From NCBI GenBank assembly GCA_024305405.1, contig JAKNDB010000068.1, positions 6,501,501 to 6,565,500 on the forward strand: DNA of 64,000 nt. Direction: 5' to 3'. This DNA comes from Dirofilaria immitis (taxonomy: Eukaryota > Nematoda > Chromadorea > Rhabditida > Onchocercidae). The notes below the pieces were generated by a model. It searched no databases and was not told where the DNA came from. It saw only the letters and a list, made by a program, of their open reading frames with translations. Positions 52,228-64,000 of the stretch are shown in pieces. The position numbers were made by a program, and so were the translations under genes. The stretch's first letter is position 1, and each line of letters starts with the position of its first letter.

Positions 52228-52526
52228 AAAAAATGAATGTTAAGAAGTTATTAAGTAAACCTACCAATCCGACGGATTTTGCATTACTCCATTAATGCGA
52301 AAATCAGTGCAACGAACTATGAATAAATTCTGACATATCATTTTACAGATGAATTTATTAAAAAAATGATTAAAATAATCCTTGATATTTCTGTTGCAAC
52401 ATACTTCTGATGTGACACTTCATAATATCGACACATTATTACGTTTTTTTTTCGCTATAGTTATTGCTGGTTACCAAATTCTACTGTATAAATTTCAAAA
52501 TTCTGTTATTTTGCCAAGGAACTAAG

Positions 52527-55500
52527 TCATACCATAACATTATCAACACCTTTCGCATTTTTTCCAATTTTTTGTGACTGTTGTTCATTCGAAGATGATC
52601 TAATATTACTTTCCGTTTGAAAACTATCACTATTTGAATTTTCTAATAAAATCTGCTTCATATTGCCACTAAAGCTAGCGAAATTTTTCGCATATTGTTT
52701 TGAGTAATACATTTCGTAAAGCACTTTACTGGAAGCACCATAGATTATATGACGAGAACCATTAACGCCGATGCAAGATATTGCAAATGGTTCATCCGCT
52801 ACCGTTAACGACCACTTTTGCTCTGGAAAAACGATATGTATTTCTTCCAGATATACTTATTACTTTAGTTCAAGCAAATAATTAATCTAAAAGTATGAAT
52901 TATATTTATAGAGAATGCTGCAACATCCGTCTTTAAGGAGAACCAAATAATAAAAGATATAAATTAAATAAGCAATCGGAAAATTCATAAATTTACTCAA
53001 AAATTTGTCTCCTAAAAGCGTTCATTTTTTCAAAGATTTGAATAATTACCATCATATGTACAGCATTCAGATGTAGTTTCAAGAGGCAAAAATATTGCAA
53101 ACTTTTCGAAACCTTCTGCGTGATTCCGCTCCAATACTGTGTTTGTCTGCTAAAATCTCATACAATGAAAACACATAATTTACGGGGAAGATTGCGATAA
53201 TTTCGTCTAAAAATCCTACCAAAGAGAAATTGGACGTTAAAAATATATACAAATTTTCTAGTGCAAAATTATTTTATTAAGATTAAAAATTCCCAAACTT
53301 CAAATGACGATTCTACAAATTGAACTCTGGATTAATGAAAATCTTGAACAGCTGGTACCGATTTATTTATCCTATGAAAAATTGCTGGTTGAGATTAAAA
53401 TATTTTAGAGTTATCACTTAATAGTAAGATCATTTTGGCATTATTTATAATTTGAGCCCGATATTACCGCTACGACTGCTGCGCTGAAGTTTTTCAGAAA
53501 CATATCTTGAATAGTTTGTAAGATATCAAAACAATTCGTGATGCTGTCGGCTAAAGTTTTGGTAGATTGATGTTCACAAAACATATCCCAAGCATTGCTC
53601 CGTACATCCAGACGATATCTAAGAGGTTTTTGACGATCAAAATATTGAAGAACCTGAAAAATAAAGTAATAATAATATTCATGTAAAATATAATATTGGA
53701 ATTTTAGAACAGATATAAGGAAACTGACTTTATCAAAGGAATAATTTTGGAAGGTATCGGTCGTAAATTCAACTCCTTCTGCTGTATTTCCATTTCTTCT
53801 ATTAGTTACTTGTCTAATGTACTGAAAAATCAATGAGATTCATATGTGATTATCAAAAAAACATTCTTAGATCTTAACATCCTAAACTTTACAACTATTT
53901 TTAAAACATTTAAAATAAATCGAAGTTTTAAAGTCACAGAATTAAGTACTATGCTATAAATTACATTATAATGACTTAATAGTCTAATGTTGAATATAAT
54001 AATTCAGGAGTGAAAATTTCGTTAATACTCTCGATTTTTTCAATTTCACAAATTAAAGAAATTTTGTCGTAATACGATTCAGAATTCATTTATCAACAAT
54101 AACCTCAGAAAAGTTTAGAATTTTACTTTTTCCAATGAAAAATGAAATAAAAATTATAGCAAATAATGTTTTCACCAAGAAAAACTTTTTCAATCGACTT
54201 TTAAGTCTTTGCGAATTTTTTCCTGCACTTCAATAATATAATCTGTAGCTTACTTCAGTAATCAATTGCAAATCGAACTTTAGTTCTGCAGCAGAACGTT
54301 TGTTTTTCGCCGTAAATGGTGGCGTCTGTGATAACCAACTTGTGAAATTGACCAAATCCTTCCTAAATTGATGCTTGTTAATATTTAAAAATTATTTGTC
54401 AGCTTTTTAAAGATTCTCTGCCAATACTATTTTCATACAATCATCTATTTTTAATGTTCCACCATTTCGCAATTTTTTCTTTGCAAAATTGAAAAGCTTG
54501 AGTCATAACCTAGCTCGCAAAAACCGAAAACTGCTTCACTTCTGATATTTATTAGACCTGAAAATCAAAAAATTAACCTATTGCGAGTAGCCACTAAATG
54601 CATCTCGTTAATTTTGTTGATAATATCTTCTACTAGATTCTGGAAACCTCTAAGTTCTTTTAATGGTGCTTCTTCATCATTTTCATCAGCATACTTGCCA
54701 TAAGGATACACATCAACATCGAATAGACGCCTCGGCAAAAGCTTTTCGCTGAAATTACAATGCAGTTCCAAACTTTGATTTCGAAGTCTAAAATGTAAAA
54801 ATAAAATTTCATCTTTATAAATTGTGCACAAATTTTTATGACATTATAATTCAAAAACTATCAATTAAGTAAGAAATATTTTTAAACATCAAAGTCAAAG
54901 TAAGAAACAAAATTACAAAAAGAAATTACAAAGAAAAATTTAAATATGATTTAATTTTCAACTTAGTTTCGAAGCACGTACGTTCTGGAACTATGTAATG
55001 CACAACGCGCCTCGATAAATAATTGTTTCATGTTGTGCTGCAATGCTTCTGCACCAGGTAGGAGCTCCCTACCGATGTTTCCAATCATATCACTGAAACT
55101 TTCACAGACTGTATTATTTATTCTCAGTTACACGTTTTAAAATGATTTGGATATTGAAGTTGCCCAAGGATTTCTTATAATTATTATAAAATAATCAAGT
55201 ATAATTAATTCTGCACACAAGAAAGTTAAGCGACCGCACTTACACCGACTAAAGAAAATATAGGTAGAAATCAAATTAGAATTTAATGAATACTGACCCA
55301 AAACCTCTGTTTGCCCAATCAGTCATTTTTTCCATTCCGTTGGTTTTAGGACGTTACGGTAAAATTCACCAGCTCTGGACTTGCTTGTCCCGTCAATATC
55401 ATATTAATAAAACACTCGCCAAGATTACAATTTGAAGCATTTTCTTCACCAAAAGCATTGAATTTTTCGTTAAATTCCTGCAAAATGAATTTCTTAAGAC

Positions 55501-58123
55501 TGAAAGTTTCTCAAAAACTTTGACGGCATTATCAAAATATTATTCGAAAATATAATCGAATAATAAATATCTGACTTTGGCATCATATTCATATAGTCGT
55601 TTTCAAGAAATTCTCTCATTGAACTTGTTTAAAATACCAAAGCAAATATAATATACAACAAAATAAAAATTTGACCAATACCTTCGACTGATCCTCCCAA
55701 TCAATAATCGCTCGAGCAAACGTTTCAGAAACAAAGCAGACATAAAAAACTAATTTTAGCCATCTGAAATAGAAAAAATCCAAATATAATAATCTAACAT
55801 TTTAAAATTTCATCTAGGCAATATCGTGAATGAAAGTAAAATATTTAGACAATATCTGGTAACTAATAATAATCTATGAAAATAAACAGTAATAGAGACA
55901 AATGATAAGCATAACTTTAACTAAAATTTCAGAAATGTGCCAATTTAACAAACCTGCGTGCAATAGTCCATATTAGACCGTTTTTAGATAATCTAAATTA
56001 TCGATGTCGAAACCAATCACCTGAGTATTCATTCCTGGATTGTTTGCTTAAAAAATGCTTTAGAATTGATTTAAAAGATGAATTTTGAGTCTTCGTAAAA
56101 TTTTTTGACAGTTCAAGAATTCATTAATCAGACTCGGATATTTTATAAATATTTATGAAATTATGCGATTCTTAAATGATTTGCACCTTAAAACAAATAG
56201 TATACTTTTACATTATAATTTCGTTATGAATGAGATCGTCCATATTCAAATTATAAAATGAGTGGATCTCACCAGTTGTGGTCAGTTGGCCCATACTCGA
56301 ATATATCACCATTAATTGGCCTTGTTTGGCCGAATAAAACATATCGCCCACCGTTATGGAATGCGGGTCACATTTGCCTAAATAGAAGTTTTAGAAAAAA
56401 AAGTGTCAGCAGTTTTATCGCTACCAGCAGTGATAAAAATGGTAAAATATAGAAATCATATGGTGGTAGGAATTCACATTTCTTTAAAACACCATTCACA
56501 TGAATAAAAAAATTGTTGGAATTTTCCTAACAGTCCAAAAAACTTACCAAGAAAGTGAAATGGCGGTTCGATTGAAGCAATAGGAAGAACACCCGCTGCC
56601 AAAATAATCACAACATTGTCTACATCAAGTGCGAACAACAACGTTCCAAGAACACTAAGATTGCTGCTGTCACAAAATGCTTTCATCGCTTTTAGTTGAT
56701 TCAGTTCTTCTGTTTTGTCATTCAGACTTTCGCTTTCTGACAAATCCCCAAGCTGGAAATGACTTCTTTTAACAGCATCATAAACGGTTTAGAAGCAAAA
56801 TAATTTTTCTAAAAGTTTATAATGCCCACTGAAATCTTTCTTCCTCATCATGAATCTTTTTCTTGAGCTGTATCAAGAAAAATTAACGTATCATTTTCCA
56901 GTAATTTTTTCTACAAAAATTTATTCCTCTATAAATCTATTCATTAATTTTCCCAAAAAAATCGAAACTGAAGACTTGTTAACTCGAAATATTTGATTCC
57001 AAAATAATAATAGTAAATTAAACAGCATGAACCTGAAATAAACTTGAAAATCTAGACTTGAATTATTATTAAAATTTCCAAAGTAACCGATTAATACATA
57101 TTTCAAATATGATTTATACAGAATAATTAACTTACTGCGCCGGAAAGTGCATCCTCATTTATTAGATTCATGTTTAGCTTTTGATTGCACCATTGCCATC
57201 TCATTCGCGTTATACGAGTTTTTATCCTAAACTCAAAATGAATCAGTGGAATTTAAAAAAACTGCTTCACTGCTAAAAATGATATTAAAGTTGAATATCT
57301 CTGAATATAGCAGCAGTTAAGCAGTTAAAAAAGAGGAATGAGTTCTTTCACCTGACAGTAAATCTGACGATTCCTTTCTCAGCATCTAACAAATGAATAC
57401 AACCGTCACTGAAAGCTGTCGCGAGAACCTAAAATTACTTCAAATCGAATTAAAAGTAATTAAGACCTCATATGGAATTTCAAAATATGATGTTTACCTT
57501 GCCATCAGGACTCCAACACATTGTTTCCAACCGAATTTCATCTTCTGATTTAACTCGCTCCAACAAAAGCGGTTTGACATCATAGATGTCTCTCTAGAAA
57601 TAGTAGAAAATAAGAAACATAAAGTACTTTTATTTCAGTGCTTAATCAAAATTTAAAATCAAACATAGGAACCGTGATCGAAAAATCAAAAGGAAATATT
57701 TTGATGCAAATTTGATAATATGCTAGTTCAGAAATATAAACCAACTTTACCTTCCATCCATGTCTCCAGTGCAGACGTCGTACGCATATCTCACCTTTCA
57801 CCGAAGCTAAAGTTAGTAAATCAATATTTGGATTCCATAAAGCTTGATGGACCTGAAATAACTTTTTTTCTAGTTGTACTGATATATGTGCATTAAACAG
57901 GTAAAAAATAAAATACTATAATTAAATTACTGCGTTATATTCAGTTACTACATTTTAGATTCGTTATGATAGTAACCGACTAATCTTATAGTTGTACCTA
58001 CTGTTAATTGATATAATCTAAGTATATAATGATGATTACCCTGAAGGGAGAACGGCGACTTATAACTGTTTTACCCATCAAATCAGTTGAAATACAACGG
58101 TTTGACATACAAACTGAATCCAT
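52527..58123 (-). CDS. emb-30: APC/C subunit 4 (APC4, EMB-30 homologue)
   Basis: Scaffold subunit of the anaphase-promoting complex, needed for the metaphase-anaphase transition. Exons: 58123-58040, 57852-57751, 57593-57498, 57428-57352, 57226-57136, 56752-56548, 56377-56273, 56034-55954, 55763-55682, 55477-55294, 55108-54982, 54787-54578, 54362-54254, 53821-53729, 53653-53468, 53149-53050, 52822-52527. The N-terminal WD40 (ANAPC4_WD40) part has ALWNPNIDLLTLASVKGEIC, LETMCWSPDGKVLATAFSDG and IHLLDAEKG, matching the human VWSP and CLAWRPDGKLLA repeats. The long-helix region (FINMILTGQASPEL) matches the human domain that follows the first WD40 half. The last exon has an acidic/Ser-Gln tail and either stops at 52527 or splices onward at GTATGA. 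A possible small exon at about 56870-56833 was left out. Corrections are inferred at 55981, 55361, 55337 and 55293. TTGCAG precedes the ATG by 28 bases. Confidence 0.82.
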
Positions 58124-60025
58124 GATCTCTCTTTTCACATCTTCGTCTGCAACAGTTTGTATTAATAATGCAAACGAGATAATTTGAAGTTACGTAGCGA
58201 AGCGAGTAAAATGCATGAAGCAGTATAAATAACGTGAACATATAACAACAGTAGGTGAAAAACAGAATGATCTTGAAGTAATCATCTAATCAGGGAAATC
58301 TTACCGCATCTGATGACAACGATATCACCCATCCCTACAATCATGATAGCAGAATTGTATGCTCTCTTCCTGCACTAATTTGAAAATTTCATTGAAATCA
58401 GTTACTAAGTTTTCTTTATTGAGAGAATCTTTCTTATTCTAATTTAAAATACAAAATCTTTAAAGAAAGAAGAGAAAAAGGCAAAGATTTAAAAAAAGCA
58501 AAAAATGATTTGTGAGCGCCCACATGATTTGTAAGTCACTATAATCTCATATACAATATATAACAGGCTGGAATGGATAGATATCACTTCATTGATGTTG
58601 TATCATGGTGATGCAGTAGCATGCTGTCCCATCTTTTGGTGACATTCATTGATATCAATGCTTTCTTTTCTTTTGTGCATTAATAATCGTTACTCATTGG
58701 TAACTTTTTATCATCTCTACCACCAATAATGATAAAAATTCGTAGCATGTAATTCCGGAGATAAAAGTTCCAACTTCTTAGACAGATTAAGTAAAGTGAT
58801 TCCCGAATATCAGGAACGATTCAGTACTCAATTCAACCTGATCAGTGTTATTCAGTAAAATAGAGTAAATCAAATAGTAGAAGTAGACATAAAGCAATGG
58901 TCGATCCAAAAGACTGACAAGTTGATACGATTTCATATCATCATCCTATTTTTTGAATTCCGAGTGGAGAACAATGACGTGTCCACTTACTTGATTTCAT
59001 GATTTCCTGAATTCTCAAAGCAGTTCGTTTTCTTTGGAACTGAAAATTTAGCTTCTTCCTTTACAAGTTTTCTCCAGATCTTTTCATTAAATCAATATTA
59101 AGTGGATACTACTTGATCAAGTCTCTCCCTTTCCTATATTGCTTGTGACAGTGATAGTAACTTACGCTGCCACTGACAAAATGTTTCTATATTTTTAAAT
59201 ACTTATCTTATTAAAAACAAAAAAATTTTTTATTAAAAACAAAAAATCCCTTCTTACTGGACGAAACAAAAGTCGCTTCGAGCAGAAATCAAATCTTTCG
59301 CTAATTTTTGAAGTAATCGATAAAAAGAAAGTCGGGAGATAAAAATTGTTCAGAAAGAATTCACTTATAACGATATATTTTAATTATGTCACACTGCTTA
59401 CTTCTAGCCATAGAGTTCACACAAAACCATTTTCCAAATTTACTGATAAACAATATCACAATCATAATGGAAAAAACAGCCCTATTGCAATCTTCCCAAG
59501 TTTAATAGAATTCAAATTCCAAACTTCATCCTTGTGAGGAATAAGACTTATTAAAACTAATAGACTACAGTGAAAATATGTCATAATACGTCTATACTGA
59601 ACATTTAAGAATATCTCATAAACTGGATGTTTTTTACTTCTCTCCACTGAAGAATCTTGACTAGCTAAATAATTGATGCTAAGGATACAACATGAAATTT
59701 TATTAACATACTCTCTACTCTCAATAACGTGAGATTCATAATTCGACTACTTCCAAGACATTCATTTTTTTCTGAAATTTCGAGCACTACTATATAATCA
59801 AAATTTAATTGTTCATTTCTAAATCGCAGAAAGAACCAATCGTTGAATACAAATCGACATCTCTCGGAGACGTGAGTTTAAATTTTATTATATGATATAA
59901 AATATAAGCTTCGACATTATATCATATAAAATTCAATATTATGGTAGGATAAATAGATAAAGCCATTAAAAACTTTAGCAAACTAATTTTCTTAACTTTC
60001 TTAAAAAATCAAAAAATAAAAAATT
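58124..60025. other. Intergenic region between pir-1 and emb-30
   Basis: About 1.9 kb; both neighbours are on the minus strand. It holds the emb-30 promoter and the pir-1 3' UTR. A 14-base perfect palindrome, cattgatatcaatg, lies at 58647-58660. No exon was recognised. Confidence 0.55.
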
Positions 60026-63000
60026 TTAAGTCTCCCAGATAAGTGTTACAACACAATTAATGTCTAATATAAATTTCCGCCTTTTTGCGCATTTGAGAGC
60101 ACAATCATTACATGAAAAAATGAAACAGAAATCAAACTTCATTAAATTTTTCAATATATTATAATGTGCCAAATTTTTCCTTTGCATCTCATTGATCTTC
60201 CAGAAATTGCCTGTTTTCATTAATTCAAACTGTTTCTGCAATCTCAATCTTCTTTCTCGCCTTTTCTTTGACTTTGAAATTTCGATCTCTGGTTCAGTAC
60301 TCATAGTTTGTACATCCTGAAAAATAGGATAGTGATTAGTCTGATAAAAACTAAAATGTAAATTGGGAAACACTGCACATAATCCTTATAATTTTCTACA
60401 TAAAAAAGTTTTCCACATATCCTAAGTAAATCTCACCTGTTCACCGCTGAGATCATCGTCTTCCTCTTCTTCACCTGTACCTGTACTACCAATAAAAGGA
60501 CTATTTTCGGCGGAAATGTGTGAAGAGGTTTGTGACTGCTGTTGTATTTCTGCACTACCTGTAGTTACTTCCATTCCAAAATTTATTGATGCATCGCTAA
60601 GTGAATTCAACGATGACTGATGCTGCTGTAATAAACAGGACTTCAGCATAGACACTAACATTAAACGGAGATAAAATAATTCGTCTGAACGTTCAATATA
60701 ATTTGCTTTGAACATTCTAACTCATTACTAGATCACATGTCTTTAAAATTTCAAAATACGAACTAGCATATGAATGTAAAAGATACCTCAAATGCAATCG
60801 CCATCTGATTAAGAACAGCTTCCATATCAGGCGTACAATTCTCATCACCAGAACCATTCTCATTTTTCCTCCTTTTTTTATGTTTAATTCGCTTCTTCAA
60901 CATTTTTGTATTTCGGATTCATCACTTGAAATAACTTCGTCAGTATGTTTATGTCTTCTAAAAACATACCACTGTCAAGCATTTAACTATTGTTGAACAT
61001 AGTAAAACCAAGCAATTTTATATTTTAAGCCTTATTGAATTAGCGAGGAGGTCGAAATCTCATATTAGTTTACACTTATAGTTTGACTCTGCTGATGCAA
61101 GAAATATATCTTAGATTAACTCTAAAATTTTGATCCAATTTATTTCTAAATTTTTCGGAGAAATGAATTATGAGATGCCCAAATAAATTTATATATGTTT
61201 TTGAATTTATTTTGAATGTATTAATAACCAATTCCGAATTTTCTAATCTTTTAAATGTAAATTTTTTAAAAGAAAAAGAAAAAATTGACAAACTGAACTT
61301 CTTGAATATTAAAAAATAATTTTCGTGGCAAATGCTTACTTTTTCGATCGCCTTTCTTTAGCAGCTCTATGTAATGCCTGTACATAAGATCCGCGTTCGA
61401 TTGGATAGCCACGTGTTCTTTCAAAAGCTAAAAATTAAATCTTCTTAGGCTCAAAACTTCATTATGTTCAAAATATTTACTACATTATATATATCTATAA
61501 ATTACCATCAATAGCATCATGCGAAGACCATCCCAAACGGTCAATCAAAAATCGACATATCAAATAACCGCTACGATTAACACCATTTGTACAGTGAACG
61601 CCAATCATAATATCTGGAACTTTTTTCATTATGAAAAATTATATCAAAAAATTGTATTTGCTAAAAACAACTGCAACAATCAGAATGAACATGAACAAGA
61701 GCAACTTCACTTCTTCTATTTGAACAGCATCAAATCTTGACTAATTTTAATTTCTTGTTCTCTTCCTAAGCCAAAAAAACCATTATCAACATTCGATTCC
61801 AGAAAATTGTCTACGATGGCATTGAATGCATCCACCAGATCATCTCTTTCAATAAAACCTCGGCCAGGACAGTTGATTTTTTCATATAAAATACACATTC
61901 TTTCGATATCAGTGCGTTCATAGTAACGATCCGTATCCGTCAAGTCGATAATAAGACCAACCTGAATTCCTTTTTCACCCAACTGGAAAAATTTTATTTC
62001 TTATTTTTTTGTATGCAAAAGAATGATTTTTCGAATTAAGAAATCGAAAACTGAAGCAGCTATTCCAATTTTCGTAGAAATCGTAAAAAATGAATATATT
62101 AATCGAGGTTAAACATTATGGACTAAATATAATAAAAACAAAAGTATAAAATAAATTTATAGATAAAACTGTGAAATCAATAGCCAGGAATGCAAACAGA
62201 AATCCACATGATTTTAATAGGCATAAAATAACATGTAATGTTTCCAAGCCTAATTAAAACGCCATTGTTCAGATAGACTTACTTTCTGCAAGAGATTCAA
62301 AGTAGTAAATCGTTTTCCTTCGGTATTTTCGTTGATAGTGTCATGCTGAGAGGTGTTTTGAAAACCAAAAACCGTGTGTTGGGTATTGGTAATCCTATTG
62401 GTTCGTAGCGTAACCATCTAAAAGAAACTTGTTGGAAGATTTTACACATATCAGACAAACCAAATTCCTGAAATAAGACTTTAACAATTGAGATACGCAT
62501 TCATCCAATTACAGCATGCACTTATATTACTACTATTACAATGTAAAAGCATCAATGGAATAAGCAAAAAAGAAAGAAAGATAGTCTATTTCTCTTTTAA
62601 CTCTATCATTTATTAGAAAGAATTCTGTCGTTTTGCTTACCGTTCATTTGCAATTAACACATATGTCTTTACAAACAATCAATATTTATGCCTATTTCTC
62701 TGCTCATATGCCTTCAGAGAACGTGTTTGCCTAACAATTTCGATTAGATTCTTCCAAAGACAAGGCAATAATTCTTTGCGCTTATAATAACGGAAACAAA
62801 AAGAATAATAAAACAGAATATATTATTCAATTCTTCAAAATTGACAAAAATAAGAAAAATTTTATCGAATTTCAAATTTTCGATAAATAACAAAGACTGT
62901 ACTTAATAATTCTTTTGGAAAAAGAATTGAATTTTATAGGTATTGCCATTATTAATACAATATGCAGATTTATTTTTCACCACAGTGTAACAAATGCTAC

Positions 63001-63417
63001 TGCGACTATGTATTTAATAAACTTGGTAGGAATCAAATTCTCACCTTTATTTGCTAAACAAAACAGTTTAAATAGCGCACTCCATACTTGGTTATTGCCA
63101 TGATACATAACCTAACTGCTCATGTGAAAAAAATTATTTTTTAAATTCCTTCTCTTCCTTCAATGAAATTAACTGTCAAATTCGTCTGATGACAAAATTA
63201 TGCAAGGATAGACTAATTTCGTTTTGTGGAAATATTTCAGAATATATTATCAATCTCTTTTCTTTATATGATAAATGTCTGAATTGACAGCGTTACTCTA
63301 AAGTAACGATGATAAATTCAATTGAAACATTAAAAATTGAAGTATGAGCAAGAGCAACAATAATGATATCAAATAAAAATCTCACTGTTTCGGTACCACT
63401 CGACTGGTTCGTCCCAT
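60026..63417 (-). CDS. pir-1: PIR-1/DUSP11 RNA 5'-triphosphatase with basic C-terminal extension
   Basis: Cysteine-phosphatase-fold enzyme that removes gamma and beta phosphates from 5'-triphosphate RNA. In C. elegans, PIR-1 associates with Dicer and small-RNA pathways. Exons: 63417-63386, 62417-62283, 61982-61781, 61619-61506, 61427-61340, 60957-60787, 60716-60437, 60316-60026. The start exon reads MGRTSRVVPKQ and joins WLRYEPIGLPIPNTRFLVFK, as in the human WTDYIPIGQRMPGTRFIAFK region. GLIIDLTDTDRYY and the catalytic loop VHCTNGVNRSGYLICRFLID (HCxxGxxR intact) follow. The usual fold ends near RGSYVQALHRAAKERRSK. There the frame either stops (TAA) or uses a consensus GTAAGC donor into three more exons, giving about 230 further residues rich in Lys/Arg, Ser/Gln and a Glu/Asp cluster. 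Corrections are inferred at 62326-62329, 60903-60907 and 60714-60716. Confidence 0.86.
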
Positions 63418-64000
63418 TGTACCCACACAATGAACTCTCGATGAACTGAACTCCTTCTCTAATATCTTAAACCCAGCATGTCATTCCACAAACTTCCAGT
63501 CTTCGTCCAGTTTTAACGTCTTTACCGAACTGCAATAATTGAGGTATGATTGTGAAATATTACATATCTCCTACCTCAAATATGCAATATTGGTATGAAA
63601 ATAAGAGTTGGTCTTTATCCACTCATATGAAAGCAAAGCGAGATTTTTAATAAATTAGGTAAGTGAATACAATAATGTCGCATATCTTCCGGGTAAATGT
63701 TAAATAGTTTCAAACGATTTTTGCTTTATACTTTAATTTATAGCGAGTAAATTGGTCGCTTGTTCCAGGCTTAGAATTGTAGTTGTTAAAGACAACATTT
63801 GTGATTGTTTTCCTTGTATGAGATTTTTCCAACAGCTTTTGGAATAAAGTGAGAAATGCTGTCACAGAATATCTAAATATATCTTTAATACATTGTAGCG
63901 TTAAAATTCTGCTTAATTCCTGTCTTATTAACCATATGCAATTAAAAATATTCTATATCAAACTTTGGCAGACTGCACAACAATCCTGCACACTTTGCAT
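63418..64000. other. Upstream flank of pir-1
   Basis: About 580 bases to the window edge with no exon recognised. It should include the pir-1 promoter and any spliced-leader acceptor; none is obvious directly before the start at 63417. Confidence 0.5.

Noticed and set aside
58124..63417. pir-1 and emb-30 as an operon
   Set aside because: The genes are on the same strand but 1.9 kb apart with no downstream-type arrangement. The same argument applies to zer-1 and dpm-3 (2.4 kb).
1..64000. Wolbachia or other bacterial insertion, transposon, tRNA or rRNA gene
   Set aside because: Filarial genomes often carry such inserts, so I looked for long intronless bacterial-like frames, terminal inverted repeats, transposase or reverse-transcriptase motifs and tRNA B-box strings. 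None was convincing, though a covariance-model or homology search was not possible.

Overview
The window looks like nuclear DNA of a nematode, most likely a filarial worm. It is about 70% A+T and every gene is broken by short introns with T-rich AG acceptors. Several genes have a lone 3' splice acceptor a few bases before the start codon and no visible donor, as expected of spliced-leader trans-splicing. The best protein matches recalled from memory are worm or conserved animal proteins. The species cannot be fixed from the sequence alone.

Layout, left to right: a MATH-BTB protein (minus, 1404-4209); a 7.8 kb gap; a vWA-plus-ZP cuticlin like CUT-6 (plus, 12069-18948); the small single-exon DPM3 subunit (minus, 20632-20895); the N-degron receptor ZER1 (minus, 23272-29108); a microsatellite-rich gap; the multi-pass protein TMEM245 (minus, 31644-38344); the DREAM-complex subunit LIN-9 (plus, about 40780-45275); an SLC36-type amino-acid transporter (minus, 46824-50076); some unassigned exon-like segments (50939-52227); the APC/C subunit APC4/EMB-30 (minus, 52527-58123); and the RNA phosphatase PIR-1/DUSP11 with a long basic C-terminal extension (minus, 60026-63417).

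The genes do not form an operon: spacings are kilobases and strands are mixed. Three of them serve three different ubiquitin-ligase classes (CUL3, CUL2, APC/C) and LIN-9 is also a cell-cycle regulator. This is probably chance but is worth a synteny check.

The most important practical point is that eight of the nine identified genes need single-base corrections to keep the conserved frame, about 26 sites in roughly 15 kb of coding sequence. Most corrections add one base to a run of A, T or G. This is the signature of an unpolished long-read assembly, not of nine pseudogenes. The exon structures below were built by hand from splice sites, phase and remembered family sequences. No search could be run.
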